From contig JAIOJX010000025.1 in assembly GCA_022376925.1 (NCBI GenBank), forward strand, positions 183,891,801-183,955,800: a DNA stretch of 64,000 nt. Direction: 5' to 3'. Under the pieces are notes generated by a model, which was not told the origin of the DNA, searched no databases, and worked only from the letters and a program-made list of their open reading frames with translations. The translations under genes and the position numbers were made by a program. Source of the DNA: Tragulus kanchil. Its lineage: Eukaryota > Chordata > Mammalia > Artiodactyla > Tragulidae. Positions 53,601 to 64,000 of this stretch are shown piece after piece; the first letter of the stretch is position 1; the number at the start of each line of letters is the position of its first letter.

Positions 53601-53840
53601 TTGACTGCACTGGATCTTTGGTTGCTGCCCACGGGCTTTCTCTAGTTTAGTTGTGTGGGTTTCTCATTGTGGTGGCTTCTCTGTTTGTCGAGCACAGGCT
53701 CTAGGGCTTGCGGGCTCAGTAGTTGTGGCATGGGTGCTTAGTTGCTCTGAGGCATGTGGAATCTTCCCAGAGCAAGGATCTAGCATGTGCCCCTGCATTG
53801 ACAGGAGGGTTCTTAATCACTGGACCACCAGGGAAGTCCC
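53601..53840 (-). mobile_element. CHR-type SINE, antisense (D22 copy 2)
   Basis: Duplicate of 52522-52759, differing by GGGCTTTCTCTAG for GTGGTTTCTAG. Confidence 0.92.
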
Positions 53841-54156
53841 TCTGTGTATTGTTCTATTCTTGCTAACTGATACGGTGTATAGCAACAGCCTCCAGAATCC
53901 TCCCACTTCCCACTACACTTACGTACCTGGCATCTCGACATGAAAGCGCAGCAGAGACCACACTGAGATATGAACTTGTCCTATGGCACCCAGTTCTGGA
54001 AGTATCTGGTATGGAAAAGAAATAACGTTTGAATGGTATGAAGCCAGAAGCTAATCTGTGGAAAGCCTTCCAATTGTCAAACATTTCCCTCTGTAAGCAA
54101 AGGATTTGCTTTCGATCAACACTTAGTCAAAATGAAAATTTTCTCCTGGAAGGAAA

Positions 54157-54200
54157 ATGCTTGGTATTGCAGCACATACACTGATAAGAGTACTATGCTT
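54157..54200 (+). pseudogene. probable U6 snRNA 5' fragment with poly(A)
   Basis: ATGCTTGGTATTGCAGCACA followed by TACACTGATAAG aligns with the first ~40 nt of U6 snRNA (GTGCTCGCTTCGGCAGCACA, then TATACTAAAA). A 14-base A-run begins at 54201, as in LINE-mobilised truncated U6 pseudogenes. No Pol III upstream elements are evident. Diverged, and the second half of the alignment is weak. Confidence 0.45.
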
Positions 54201-54243
54201 AAAAAAAAAAAAAATCAAAGTGTGCAAAATAGAACATATCAGG

Positions 54244-54448
54244 GACTTCCCTGGGGGTCCAATAGTTAAAAGCCCACCTGCCAATGCAGGGGACACAGGT
54301 TTGATTCCCAGTCAGGGAATGGAGATCCCACTTGCTGTGGAGCCACTGGGCCCAGAGGGCAGCAGCTACTGAGTCCATGCCACAACAAAGATCCTGTGTG
54401 TAACAACTAAAACTCTATGCAGACAAGTAAAGGAATAATTTTAAGCAC
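54244..54448 (+). mobile_element. CHR-type SINE with target-site duplication
   Basis: GACTTCCCTGGGGGTCCAAT head, GGTTTGATTCCCAG B-box region, 'tgagtccatgccacaacaaag' middle. Flanked by TAGAACATATCAGG (54230-54243) and TAGAACATACCAGG (54449-54462), 13 of 14 equal. Confidence 0.93.
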
Positions 54449-54544
54449 TAGAACATACCAGGATTCCCACACGTAGGACACACATCAGAGGCAGTACTGA
54501 AAATAGAAAGTACATCTGCATTTTGGGTTTGTACTCTGAAAACA

Positions 54545-54747
54545 TTCTGGGCTTTCCTGGTGGTTTAGGCAGTAAAGAATCTACCTGTTCATTGCCTGGA
54601 TTGGTAAGAATCCCTGGAGAAGAGAACCGCTATCCACTCCAGTATCCTTGCCTGGAAAATTCCATGGACACAGGGGCCTGGAAGGTTACAGTTCATGGGA
54701 TTGAAAGGAATTGGACACAACTGAGTGACTTTCACTCTTCACACTAT
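54545..54747 (+). mobile_element. Bov-tA SINE with target-site duplication
   Basis: GGGCTTTCCTGGTGGTTTAG head, 'cactccagtatccttgcctgg', 'ggacacaactgagtgacttt' tail. Flanked by perfect 10-bp repeats TCTGAAAACA (54535-54544 and 54748-54757). Confidence 0.94.
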
Positions 54748-54834
54748 TCTGAAAACAAGCTGAATTCTACCTTAGCAAAGCTGGGTGATTGCAGACAAAT
54801 GTCATGCCAAATTATCACCAAAAACTGAAAGAGA

Positions 54835-55020
54835 CTGAATAAACAAGCATTCTACTGACAAAACTATGCTTACCTACCAATATGTCAATGCATGTGGCTT
54901 GGGAGTAATTAGGTCACTTAATTATGCAGCTCAATGGAACTTAATGCTAATTTAAAAATGCATTTGAATTGCTCTAGGTAGTGACTAACTTCAATTCAAG
55001 CAGTGCTTAAAATTAAACAT
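54835..55020. promoter_or_regulatory. AT-rich candidate non-coding element
   Basis: GGTCACTTAATTATGCAG, TAATGCTAATTT and AAATGCATTTGAATT are grouped homeodomain/POU-type words outside any repeat. Regulatory function is only inferred. Duplicate at 55962-56147. Confidence 0.28.
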
Positions 55021-55283
55021 TTCAGAGGAAAACTTAAAGTATCTGAAAATACATATCTAGTATATGAAAGAAACATAACAGTTGTTTTCCCAAATTTGCC
55101 AACAATCCTAAAATGTTTTTATATTATCAGTAATGGTATGGAAAAGAAATAACGTTTGAATGGTATGAAGCCAGAAGCTAATCTGTGGAAAGCCTTCCAA
55201 TTGTCAAACATTTCCCTCTGTAAGCAAAGGATTTGCTTTCGATCAACACTTAGTCAAAATGAAAATTTTCTCCTGGAAGGAAA

Positions 55284-55327
55284 ATGCTTGGTATTGCAGC
55301 ACATACACTGATAAGAGTACTATGCTT
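55284..55327 (+). pseudogene. probable U6 fragment (D23 copy 2)
   Basis: Duplicate of 54157-54200. Confidence 0.45.
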
Positions 55328-55370
55328 AAAAAAAAAAAAAATCAAAGTGTGCAAAATAGAACATATCAGG

Positions 55371-55575
55371 GACTTCCCTGGGGGTCCAATAGTTAAAAGC
55401 CCACCTGCCAATGCAGGGGACACAGGTTTGATTCCCAGTCAGGGAATGGAGATCCCACTTGCTGTGGAGCCACTGGGCCCAGAGGGCAGCAGCTACTGAG
55501 TCCATGCCACAACAAAGATCCTGTGTGTAACAACTAAAACTCTATGCAGACAAGTAAAGGAATAATTTTAAGCAC
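55371..55575 (+). mobile_element. CHR-type SINE (D23 copy 2)
   Basis: Duplicate of 54244-54448, with the same flanking repeats. Confidence 0.93.
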
Positions 55576-55671
55576 TAGAACATACCAGGATTCCCACACG
55601 TAGGACACACATCAGAGGCAGTACTGAAAATAGAAAGTACATCTGCATTTTGGGTTTGTACTCTGAAAACA

Positions 55672-55874
55672 TTCTGGGCTTTCCTGGTGGTTTAGGCAGT
55701 AAAGAATCTACCTGTTCATTGCCTGGATTGGTAAGAATCCCTGGAGAAGAGAACCGCTATCCACTCCAGTATCCTTGCCTGGAAAATTCCATGGACACAG
55801 GGGCCTGGAAGGTTACAGTTCATGGGATTGAAAGGAATTGGACACAACTGAGTGACTTTCACTCTTCACACTAT
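55672..55874 (+). mobile_element. Bov-tA SINE (D23 copy 2)
   Basis: Duplicate of 54545-54747; TCTGAAAACA at 55662-55671 and 55875-55884. Confidence 0.94.
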
Positions 55875-55961
55875 TCTGAAAACAAGCTGAATTCTACCTT
55901 AGCAAAGCTGGGTGATTGCAGACAAATGTCATGCCAAATTATCACCAAAAACTGAAAGAGA

Positions 55962-56147
55962 CTGAATAAACAAGCATTCTACTGACAAAACTATGCTTAC
56001 CTACCAATATGTCAATGCATGTGGCTTGGGAGTAATTAGGTCACTTAATTATGCAGCTCAATGGAACTTAATGCTAATTTAAAAATGCATTTGAATTGCT
56101 CTAGGTAGTGACTAACTTCAATTCAAGCAGTGCTTAAAATTAAACAT
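55962..56147. promoter_or_regulatory. AT-rich candidate non-coding element, copy 2
   Basis: Duplicate of 54835-55020. Confidence 0.28.
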
Positions 56148-56262
56148 TTCAGAGGAAAACTTAAAGTATCTGAAAATACATATCTAGTATATGAAAGAAA
56201 CATAACAGTTGTTTTCCCAAATTTGCCAACAATCCTAAAATGTTTTTATATTATCAGTAATG

Positions 56263-56660
56263 AGCTATCAAAGTTGAAAGACTTGGAAAGATACAATAAT
56301 AAAAAAAAAAACATATTTTGATAAATATTGCTAGAGGAAACAGCAAGCCAGTTTCTTGGTTTTCTGTAGAGAATGATGTCCCAAAATCATCGTTATATGA
56401 AGGGATCACAAAGTATGTAACCAAGAACTGTAAAGGAAAATGTATTATAGATAAATAAATTAAATATGCTATTTGCCCAAGTTTTGTAATATTTGCATTT
56501 GAGTTTGGTGCTTGTAACTTTTCCATTTTTCACTGCAAATAAATGTTCCCTTTGCTATTTCTGTTTGCTTCAGAAGCTTGTAATTTTTAATAAAGAGAGT
56601 AACAAAATAGCTTAATTATTGAGACCCAACAAACCAAAATCCACTTCTGGTCTTATGAGT
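56263..56660. other. AT-rich sequence, nothing recognised
   Basis: The 90-codon minus frame 56254-56526 is hydrophobic only through AT bias. Duplicate near 57351-57748. Confidence 0.4.
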
Positions 56661-56679
56661 GTGTGTACAAACATGTATG

Positions 56680-56910
56680 TCTGTATCTGGTGGCATTTGG
56701 CCTTTTTAGATTTTCTATTTCTTCTGGGGTCAGTTTTAGTGATCTATGTTTTTCTACTTTCTTCTCTTAGTTCTATTCACTTTTTTGATCTGGCTTGCCC
56801 TTTCTAATTCATTTGTTTTTATCCATTCTTTGTTTTAAATGTGTTTGTTTTATCAACATAAAATTGGGTTTTGCTTTGTAATTCAATTGTATTTTTCAAA
56901 TTATAGTGTT
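56680..56910 (-). mobile_element. ancient L1 fragment, antisense
   Basis: 'tctatttcttctggggtcagttttagtgatctatgtttttct', 'tttctaattcatttgttttt' resemble antisense L1 ORF2. Further copies: about 57768-57998 and, partly, 59070-59140. Confidence 0.55.
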
Positions 56911-57767
56911 TAGCACTACTGGAGTGGAGAAGTAGGAGATGCAAACTAGTGACTGTAAGATAAGCTTAAAGATGAACTGTAGCCAATATTTTGAAATAAC
57001 CATAAATGGAAAATAACCTTTAAAAAATTGTAAAAGTTTTTGAAATTTGGCCAATTTGCAGTTACTAATATACCAGTTTTGTTTAGTTTTATTCTTGGCA
57101 TTTGGCACATTTTCTATTTCCATAGATTGTGTTTACTTTTTAAAAAATCTTTCACTCCTTTTATGTGCTGCATTCCTTTGATCATTTAGAAGGTTTATAT
57201 ATTTCTGAAAATAAACTTTATCTAGTATATCCGAAAAAAGAGGAAAACTTAAAGTATCTGAAAATACATATCTAGTATATGAAAGAAACATAACAGTTGT
57301 TTTCCCAAATTTGCCAACAATCCTAAAATGTTTTTATATTATCAGTAATGAGCTATCAAAGTTGAAAGACTTGGAAAGATACAATAATAAAAAAAAAAAC
57401 ATATTTTGATAAATATTGCTAGAGGAAACAGCAAGCCAGTTTCTTGGTTTTCTGTAGAGAATGATGTCCCAAAATCATCGTTATATGAAGGGATCACAAA
57501 GTATGTAACCAAGAACTGTAAAGGAAAATGTATTATAGATAAATAAATTAAATATGCTATTTGCCCAAGTTTTGTAATATTTGCATTTGAGTTTGGTGCT
57601 TGTAACTTTTCCATTTTTCACTGCAAATAAATGTTCCCTTTGCTATTTCTGTTTGCTTCAGAAGCTTGTAATTTTTAATAAAGAGAGTAACAAAATAGCT
57701 TAATTATTGAGACCCAACAAACCAAAATCCACTTCTGGTCTTATGAGTGTGTGTACAAACATGTATG

Positions 57768-57998
57768 TCTGTATCTGGTGGCATTTGGCCTTTTTAGATT
57801 TTCTATTTCTTCTGGGGTCAGTTTTAGTGATCTATGTTTTTCTACTTTCTTCTCTTAGTTCTATTCACTTTTTTGATCTGGCTTGCCCTTTCTAATTCAT
57901 TTGTTTTTATCCATTCTTTGTTTTAAATGTGTTTGTTTTATCAACATAAAATTGGGTTTTGCTTTGTAATTCAATTGTATTTTTCAAATTATAGTGTT
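57768..57998 (-). mobile_element. ancient L1 fragment, antisense (D24 copy 2)
   Basis: Duplicate of 56680-56910. Confidence 0.55.
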
Positions 57999-58351
57999 TA
58001 GCACTACTGGAGTGGAGAAGTAGGAGATGCAAACTAGTGACTGTAAGATAAGCTTAAAGATGAACTGTAGCCAATATTTTGAAATAACCATAAATGGAAA
58101 ATAACCTTTAAAAAATTGTAAAAGTTTTTGAAATTTGGCCAATTTGCAGTTACTAATATACCAGTTTTGTTTAGTTTTATTCTTGGCATTTGGCACATTT
58201 TCTATTTCCATAGATTGTGTTTACTTTTTAAAAAATCTTTCACTCCTTTTATGTGCTGCATTCCTTTGATCATTTAGAAGGTTTATATATTTCTGCTAGC
58301 ACAGGTACAACTGCTTTATAATTATAACAATGTAATATATCTAAACCTTCT

Positions 58352-58638
58352 CCTTTTTTTCTTTTTCTTTTTTTTTTTTTTGCCACTTCTATTGGTCTTT
58401 TATTTATTTATTTTCATCCATCTTTGTTCTTTGGCCTCTGTGGGCCTCCCACTGCAGCAGCCTCTCTTGCTGCAGAGCGCTGACTCTGGGCACATGTGCT
58501 CCAGAGCTCCAGCTCTGTAGTTGGACACACCGGTCCAGCCGCTCCACAGCACACAGGATCTTCCCAGGCCAAGGATCAAACTGGTGCCCCTTGCAGTGCA
58601 AGGCAGTGTCCTTACCCAGTGGACCACTAGGGAAGCCC
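58352..58638 (-). mobile_element. CHR-type SINE, antisense
   Basis: Poly(T) at the left (58352-58381), 'cttctattggtcttttatttatttattttcatcc', 'gggcctcccactgcagcagcctctcttgctgcagagcgctgactctgg', and head edge GGACCACTAGGGAAGCCCC. Left TCTAAACCTTCTC and right TCTAAGCTTTTTC may be a diverged target-site duplication. Confidence 0.92.
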
Positions 58639-59061
58639 CTCTAAGCTTTTTCTTACCTTAACAGCATCAATTCAACATCTATTCTGAGGGTGACAAAAGT
58701 GATACATAACCACATCTTCCCTTGCCCCATCCTCCAATTTTAGTTGATTATATGATATTTTTTAATGAATTATCATCTTTAAATGACAAATTTTCACTCA
58801 GCTATAAAGAGGGATATGAATATACTTACAGTTCCTTCATTTTTTCTCATCCTTCTTTCCTAACTCTGGCAATTTGCATATTTTGTGTAATGTTAATATG
58901 CATAACATTTATACTCTGTGCTTATTTTTATGTGGGCTTTATGCTACTTCTGTGGACAAGACTGTTTCTTTTTATGGATTTCTTTGCTATGGAGTAACAT
59001 CTCTTGGTTAGCTAAAAACCATACTCCAGTAATTTCTTCAAGAAGAGATCATAAGGAACTA
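58639..59061. other. AT-rich unique or L1-like sequence
   Basis: No confident family. The frame 58722-58997 has no domain and arises in AT-rich DNA. Duplicate at 59780-60202. Confidence 0.4.
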
Positions 59062-59492
59062 AATTTTGGGTGTTTGTTTTATCAACATAAAATTGGGTTT
59101 TGCTTTGTAATTCAATTGTATTTTTCAAATTATAGTGTTTAGCACTACTGGAGTGGAGAAGTAGGAGATGCAAACTAGTGACTGTAAGATAAGCTTAAAG
59201 ATGAACTGTAGCCAATATTTTGAAATAACCATAAATGGAAAATAACCTTTAAAAAATTGTAAAAGTTTTTGAAATTTGGCCAATTTGCAGTTACTAATAT
59301 ACCAGTTTTGTTTAGTTTTATTCTTGGCATTTGGCACATTTTCTATTTCCATAGATTGTGTTTACTTTTTAAAAAATCTTTCACTCCTTTTATGTGCTGC
59401 ATTCCTTTGATCATTTAGAAGGTTTATATATTTCTGCTAGCACAGGTACAACTGCTTTATAATTATAACAATGTAATATATCTAAACCTTCT

Positions 59493-59779
59493 CCTTTTTT
59501 TCTTTTTCTTTTTTTTTTTTTTGCCACTTCTATTGGTCTTTTATTTATTTATTTTCATCCATCTTTGTTCTTTGGCCTCTGTGGGCCTCCCACTGCAGCA
59601 GCCTCTCTTGCTGCAGAGCGCTGACTCTGGGCACATGTGCTCCAGAGCTCCAGCTCTGTAGTTGGACACACCGGTCCAGCCGCTCCACAGCACACAGGAT
59701 CTTCCCAGGCCAAGGATCAAACTGGTGCCCCTTGCAGTGCAAGGCAGTGTCCTTACCCAGTGGACCACTAGGGAAGCCC
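59493..59779 (-). mobile_element. CHR-type SINE, antisense (D25 copy 2)
   Basis: Duplicate of 58352-58638. Confidence 0.92.
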
Positions 59780-60202
59780 CTCTAAGCTTTTTCTTACCTT
59801 AACAGCATCAATTCAACATCTATTCTGAGGGTGACAAAAGTGATACATAACCACATCTTCCCTTGCCCCATCCTCCAATTTTAGTTGATTATATGATATT
59901 TTTTAATGAATTATCATCTTTAAATGACAAATTTTCACTCAGCTATAAAGAGGGATATGAATATACTTACAGTTCCTTCATTTTTTCTCATCCTTCTTTC
60001 CTAACTCTGGCAATTTGCATATTTTGTGTAATGTTAATATGCATAACATTTATACTCTGTGCTTATTTTTATGTGGGCTTTATGCTACTTCTGTGGACAA
60101 GACTGTTTCTTTTTATGGATTTCTTTGCTATGGAGTAACATCTCTTGGTTAGCTAAAAACCATACTCCAGTAATTTCTTCAAGAAGAGATCATAAGGAAC
60201 TA

Positions 60203-60549
60203 CATGTTCAAAACCATGTTGCTGATTTTTTGTGTGTCTGAGTTAGGTATGGCACTACTAGGTCTTATTGTATTTGCTTGAAGATATCATCGTTCTCATG
60301 GCTTAATATTGAGTTATTTTTTTACCTTACAGAGAGGAAATGCATTGGGAGAAATGGGATTCCCAGAGTTTCAGAAATTAAAGTCACTAAATCTGTCACC
60401 CGTCTCTTGATAGCTTGAACCCTGATGCTCTTTGGGATCTTTCCCACTGAGATTCCATAACCTGAATCCCAACTTAAAGTGCCTCTTTCCAACAGTACCA
60501 ACTGACTTGAGTTGTTTATTCAATAACAGTTGTTTTTAGAAAGAAATGT
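60203..60549. other. single-copy sequence
   Basis: Nothing recognised. Confidence 0.45.
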
Positions 60550-60842
60550 TCTTTTTAACAAAATTTATTCACTATTTTTGACTGCACCGAGTCTTCATGG
60601 CTGCCTGTGGGCTTGCTCCAGCCACAGCAAGCGGGTGCTACTCCCTAGGTGTGGTGCACGGGCTTCTCGTCGCGGTGGCTTCTCTTGTTGTGGAGCATGG
60701 GCTCTAGAGTGTGTGGGCTCAGTACCTGAGGTACCTGGGCTTAGCTGCGTGCAGCCTGTGGGATCTTCTTGGACCAGGGATCAAGCCTGTGTCCCCTGCA
60801 TTGGCAGGTGGATTTTTAATCTCTGGACCACCAGGAAGGTTT
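60550..60842 (-). mobile_element. CHR-type SINE, antisense
   Basis: 'tttattcactatttttgactgcaccgagtcttc', 'cttctcgtcgcggtggcttctcttgttgtggagcatgggctctag' and 'ctggaccaccaggaagg' head edge. The CpGs in the body (CTCGTCGCGG) suggest a fairly young copy. Confidence 0.92.
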
Positions 60843-61830
60843 CTGCAATTTTTTTAATTGCCCATTTTTCAACTTAAATTTCCTAATAAGAATATCTAAG
60901 GCAAATCTGTTTCAATAAGGCTCCTCCTCCTATTGTTTGAGGCTGTTACATTCTATATTAAAGCTTGTCATTCATCACCTCCCTACTTAGCCTCTGTGAC
61001 CCATCCAACCATAAGTCTTTCCTCACACAGTTCACACTCCCCTTGCACCCCATTTCAAACCTGATCTGTGAAACCAGACACCCCAGATTTAATCTGGTGG
61101 CATTGCTTCACCTCCCCCCAACCCCGGAATCCACTTATCTTGCAATCAAAAGACCCACATGTACCACATGCTTTACGGAAGCAGAGCCTGGCAGGAGTCT
61201 TGCATTCTTTCTCCCTGATGTGTCTCTGTTTTGACACCTGTGTTACTCTTCGAGGCTTCTCCAACTGGCTTCTTGGCTTTCATTTCCCGCCACATCTCAT
61301 TTGGTTTTTTCTGAGTAACTAAACTGACACTTTCCTTTTTCCCCTGGAAGAGAGGCGCTGATTTAATTACTTCATAATGGAATACATTTTCTCTTGTAAA
61401 ACCGATTCGTTTCTCAACTGCATCTAGGAAACAGAAAAACAGATATCCCTGGCATTGATTACCAAATGGCCATATTTCCTAGTTCTTATTCTGCGATAGG
61501 AAAAAAAAAAAACACTGAAATTGGCCACAAAGCAATCTGGCTTTGATCCTGGCATCATCACCTGCCCATAATGTTTCCTTGGAAATGTGGGAATGTGTGC
61601 ATTCTGAGACTTGACGGCCTTGTTGGAGCTAGTGACGCCTGTCTTATGTGCCACACAAGGTTATCATGGGGATCAGGTTAACGAGCAAAAATGGGAACCA
61701 TTTTGAAATGTTGATGGATAGTATAAACAATAGTTCTTGTGACAGAGGCTAATTCGAATCAAATTTGCAACTCTTACCTACCTAGCCTTTTACTCTCATC
61801 AATTTTTGTTTGTTTTTTAATACACAATTT
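60843..61830. other. unique sequence
   Basis: No repeat family or exon recognised. Plus frames at 60965-61234 and 61068-61322 overlap in different phases and show no domain. From 61087 on it is duplicated at 62267-63010. Confidence 0.45.
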
Positions 61831-62040
61831 AAGGTGGTACAGTGGTAAAGGATCCACCTATCAATGTAGGAAACACATGAGACACCAGAATAGATCCCTG
61901 GGTGAGAAGATCTCCTGGAGGAGGAAGTGACAATCCACTCCAATATTCCTGCCTGGAGAATTCATAGACAGAGGGGCCTGGTGGGCTACAGTCCATGGGG
62001 GCCTAAAGAGTCAGACATGAAGAAACGACTAACACACAGC
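61831..62040 (+). mobile_element. Bov-tA SINE, 5' edge truncated
   Basis: 'aaggtggtacagtggtaaagg', 'ccacctatcaatgtaggaaacac', 'cactccaatattcctgcctgg' and 'gggctacagtccatggggg' body and tail. Confidence 0.92.
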
Positions 62041-62266
62041 ACACTATTCTAGCAACAAAATCAATGAAGGCTACTATTTAAAGTGCCATATATTTAAAGT
62101 CAGCATATTCTAACTTTTGCTGAATTTGTGTTTGATACCCCTTCCCTCAGTACCATCAAATGTGATTTAAGAATTGTAATCAGTCTCAGAAAGTTTCATA
62201 TCATACTTCTAACTGGTGAGGCAGACATTCTAAACTTACTGCTGTCCACTTAGTTTTTTAATATAA
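62041..62266. other. unique sequence
   Basis: Nothing recognised. Duplicate at 63221-63451. Confidence 0.45.
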
Positions 62267-63010
62267 ATTTAATCTGGTGGCATTGCTTCACCTCCCCCCA
62301 ACCCCGGAATCCACTTATCTTGCAATCAAAAGACCCACATGTACCACATGCTTTACGGAAGCAGAGCCTGGCAGGAGTCTTGCATTCTTTCTCCCTGATG
62401 TGTCTCTGTTTTGACACCTGTGTTACTCTTCGAGGCTTCTCCAACTGGCTTCTTGGCTTTCATTTCCCGCCACATCTCATTTGGTTTTTTCTGAGTAACT
62501 AAACTGACACTTTCCTTTTTCCCCTGGAAGAGAGGCGCTGATTTAATTACTTCATAATGGAATACATTTTCTCTTGTAAAACCGATTCGTTTCTCAACTG
62601 CATCTAGGAAACAGAAAAACAGATATCCCTGGCATTGATTACCAAATGGCCATATTTCCTAGTTCTTATTCTGCGATAGGAAAAAAAAAAAACACTGAAA
62701 TTGGCCACAAAGCAATCTGGCTTTGATCCTGGCATCATCACCTGCCCATAATGTTTCCTTGGAAATGTGGGAATGTGTGCATTCTGAGACTTGACGGCCT
62801 TGTTGGAGCTAGTGACGCCTGTCTTATGTGCCACACAAGGTTATCATGGGGATCAGGTTAACGAGCAAAAATGGGAACCATTTTGAAATGTTGATGGATA
62901 GTATAAACAATAGTTCTTGTGACAGAGGCTAATTCGAATCAAATTTGCAACTCTTACCTACCTAGCCTTTTACTCTCATCAATTTTTGTTTGTTTTTTAA
63001 TACACAATTT

Positions 63011-63220
63011 AAGGTGGTACAGTGGTAAAGGATCCACCTATCAATGTAGGAAACACATGAGACACCAGAATAGATCCCTGGGTGAGAAGATCTCCTGGAG
63101 GAGGAAGTGACAATCCACTCCAATATTCCTGCCTGGAGAATTCATAGACAGAGGGGCCTGGTGGGCTACAGTCCATGGGGGCCTAAAGAGTCAGACATGA
63201 AGAAACGACTAACACACAGC
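63011..63220 (+). mobile_element. Bov-tA SINE (D26 copy 2)
   Basis: Duplicate of 61831-62040. Confidence 0.92.
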
Positions 63221-63667
63221 ACACTATTCTAGCAACAAAATCAATGAAGGCTACTATTTAAAGTGCCATATATTTAAAGTCAGCATATTCTAACTTTTGC
63301 TGAATTTGTGTTTGATACCCCTTCCCTCAGTACCATCAAATGTGATTTAAGAATTGTAATCAGTCTCAGAAAGTTTCATATCATACTTCTAACTGGTGAG
63401 GCAGACATTCTAAACTTACTGCTGTCCACTTAGTTTTTTAATATAAATTTAGTCGTGAACTGCCTAGCTGTGGCCTATAATAAGCAGTGTGTCTGGCCCT
63501 GGATAAAGTTTAACTCAGCGTTTTTCCAGTGGGACCCGGGAAGTGGGAATTGGTTTCTATCTCAAAGCCTGGGTATTTAACTTTAGTTTCTTTGATTCAG
63601 TAATGATAACTCTAGCTCTAATGATAACTCTAATCTAATTACATTTTTCCGGAGCTATATATTTTAA

Positions 63668-63977
63668 AATATTTATTTATTTATGTGTCGGCTATGCTGG
63701 GTCTTTGTTGCTGTGTGGCCTTTTCTCCAGGGGCTGGTCTCTGCCTGTGGTAGATGGGTTTTTCAGTGTGGTGGCTTCTTTTGTTACAGAGCACGAGCTC
63801 TAGGGTGCATGGGCTTCTGGAGTTGCAACTTCCAGGCTCTAGAGCACAGGCTCAATAGCTGTGCAGACAGGCTTATTTGGTCCATGGCATGGGGGATCTT
63901 CCCTGCCCAGGGATCCAACCTGCATCTCCTGAGTTGGCAGGCAGATTCTTTACCACTAAACTACCAGGGAAGTCCCT
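63668..63977 (-). mobile_element. CHR-type SINE with perfect 17-bp target-site duplication
   Basis: Antisense element ('tatttatttatttatgtgtcggctatgctgggtctttg', 'gtggcttcttttgttacagagcacgagctctagg', head edge CTACCAGGGAAGTCCC). Flanked by GGAGCTATATATTTTAA at 63651-63667 and 63978-63994, identical, with the second copy ending six bases before the window's end. Confidence 0.96.
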
Positions 63978-64000
63978 GGAGCTATATATTTTAAGAAATT

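Larger units (their letters stand above)
52005..54181. repeat. tandem direct duplication D22 (offset 1096, then 1079 bp)
   Basis: Copy 1 is 52005-53100 and copy 2 is 53101-54181. About 20 bases into copy 2, CATGGATTTGTTTGGGGC replaces a 17-base longer stretch. This is another junction-proximal corruption. Confidence 0.96.
54007..56262. repeat. tandem direct duplication D23 (unit 1127 bp)
   Basis: Copy 1 is 54007-55133 and copy 2 is 55134-56262, with no filler; the two are essentially identical. Confidence 0.97.
56152..58295. repeat. tandem direct duplication D24 (unit 1088 bp)
   Basis: Copy 1 is 56152-57207, filler 57208-57239, copy 2 57240-58295. The filler begins AAAATAAACTTT, close to the AAAATTAAACATTT that lies just upstream of copy 1. 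Confidence 0.97.
57929..60202. repeat. tandem direct duplication D25 (unit 1141 bp)
   Basis: Copy 1 is 57929-59061, filler 59062-59069, copy 2 59070-60202. 57929-58295 overlaps D24, so it occurs three times. Confidence 0.97.
61087..63451. repeat. tandem direct duplication D26 (unit 1180 bp)
   Basis: Copy 1 is 61087-62266 and copy 2 is 62267-63451, joined in AAATTTA microhomology with no filler. Apparently identical, including an interior A-run of 14 (GGAAAAAAAAAAAACAC). Confidence 0.98.

Noticed and set aside
1581..63451. A new satellite family or novel kilobase-periodic element
   Set aside because: Each unit has different sequence from the next; only pairs match. The shared property is unit length, which fits overlap between assembled pieces better than a sequence family.
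1..64000. A CRISPR array or phage-like repeat system
   Set aside because: Repeats are ~1.1 kb, directly adjacent and pairwise, not short repeats with unique spacers, and the DNA is ruminant.

Overview
The window is nuclear DNA from a ruminant. It is dense in retroposons confined to or typical of that group: Bov-tA SINEs, an ART2A composite, 3' ends of the RTE-type LINE BovB, and tRNA-Glu-derived CHR SINEs. Among these lie older mammalian repeats (MIR, L2, decayed L1 and LTR pieces). I find no protein-coding gene and no intact rRNA or tRNA gene. Every open frame is short (about 150 codons at most). The longer ones are mostly chance translations of SINE or BovB sequence; the rest lie in unique DNA and show no recognisable domain. 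A species cannot be named from this sequence.

The dominant feature is large-scale structure. I count 26 head-to-tail direct duplications (D1-D26). Each repeats a unit of about 1.05-1.18 kb almost perfectly, and all are in the same orientation. Between one junction and the next the sequence behaves as a tile of about 1.8-4.2 kb whose last ~1.1 kb is repeated as the first ~1.1 kb of the next tile. Where tiles are short the overlaps run into each other and a segment appears three times. Short filler at many junctions looks like a corrupted version of the sequence that should precede the second copy, and the larger copy-to-copy differences sit close to junctions. The simplest reading is an assembly artefact: overlapping contig or read ends that were joined end to end without merging, or two haplotypes laid in tandem. 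Removing one copy of each unit takes out about 29.0 kb, leaving a locus of roughly 35 kb.

Layout after mental de-duplication: 1-1580 has an antisense BovB 3' end and an L2 tail; 1581-8778 has MIRs, Bov-tA elements and a ~1 kb BovB fragment whose 5' edge carries a perfect 36-bp hairpin; 8779-14235 is mostly unique DNA with one Bov-tA; 14236-14730 is a Bov-tA split by a CHR SINE; 14740-21330 has L1 3' ends, a BovB 3' end, and an ART2A inserted into an L1; 21766-27385 is unique DNA, Bov-tA and BovB; 27467-32587 has two related retroviral LTR segments and an older LTR-like block; 32588-39000 has MIR, a TAAT-rich candidate regulatory block and Bov-tA; 39000-45225 is a cluster of Bov-tA and BovB; 45270-51540 is a long decayed antisense L1 broken up by CHR and Bov-tA insertions with target-site duplications; 51583-64000 has several CHR SINEs, a probable U6 fragment, L1 remnants and unique AT-rich DNA.

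No genes act together here. The window reads as intergenic or intronic DNA whose history is one of retroposon insertion. Family assignments rest on recalled consensus patterns, not on a database search.
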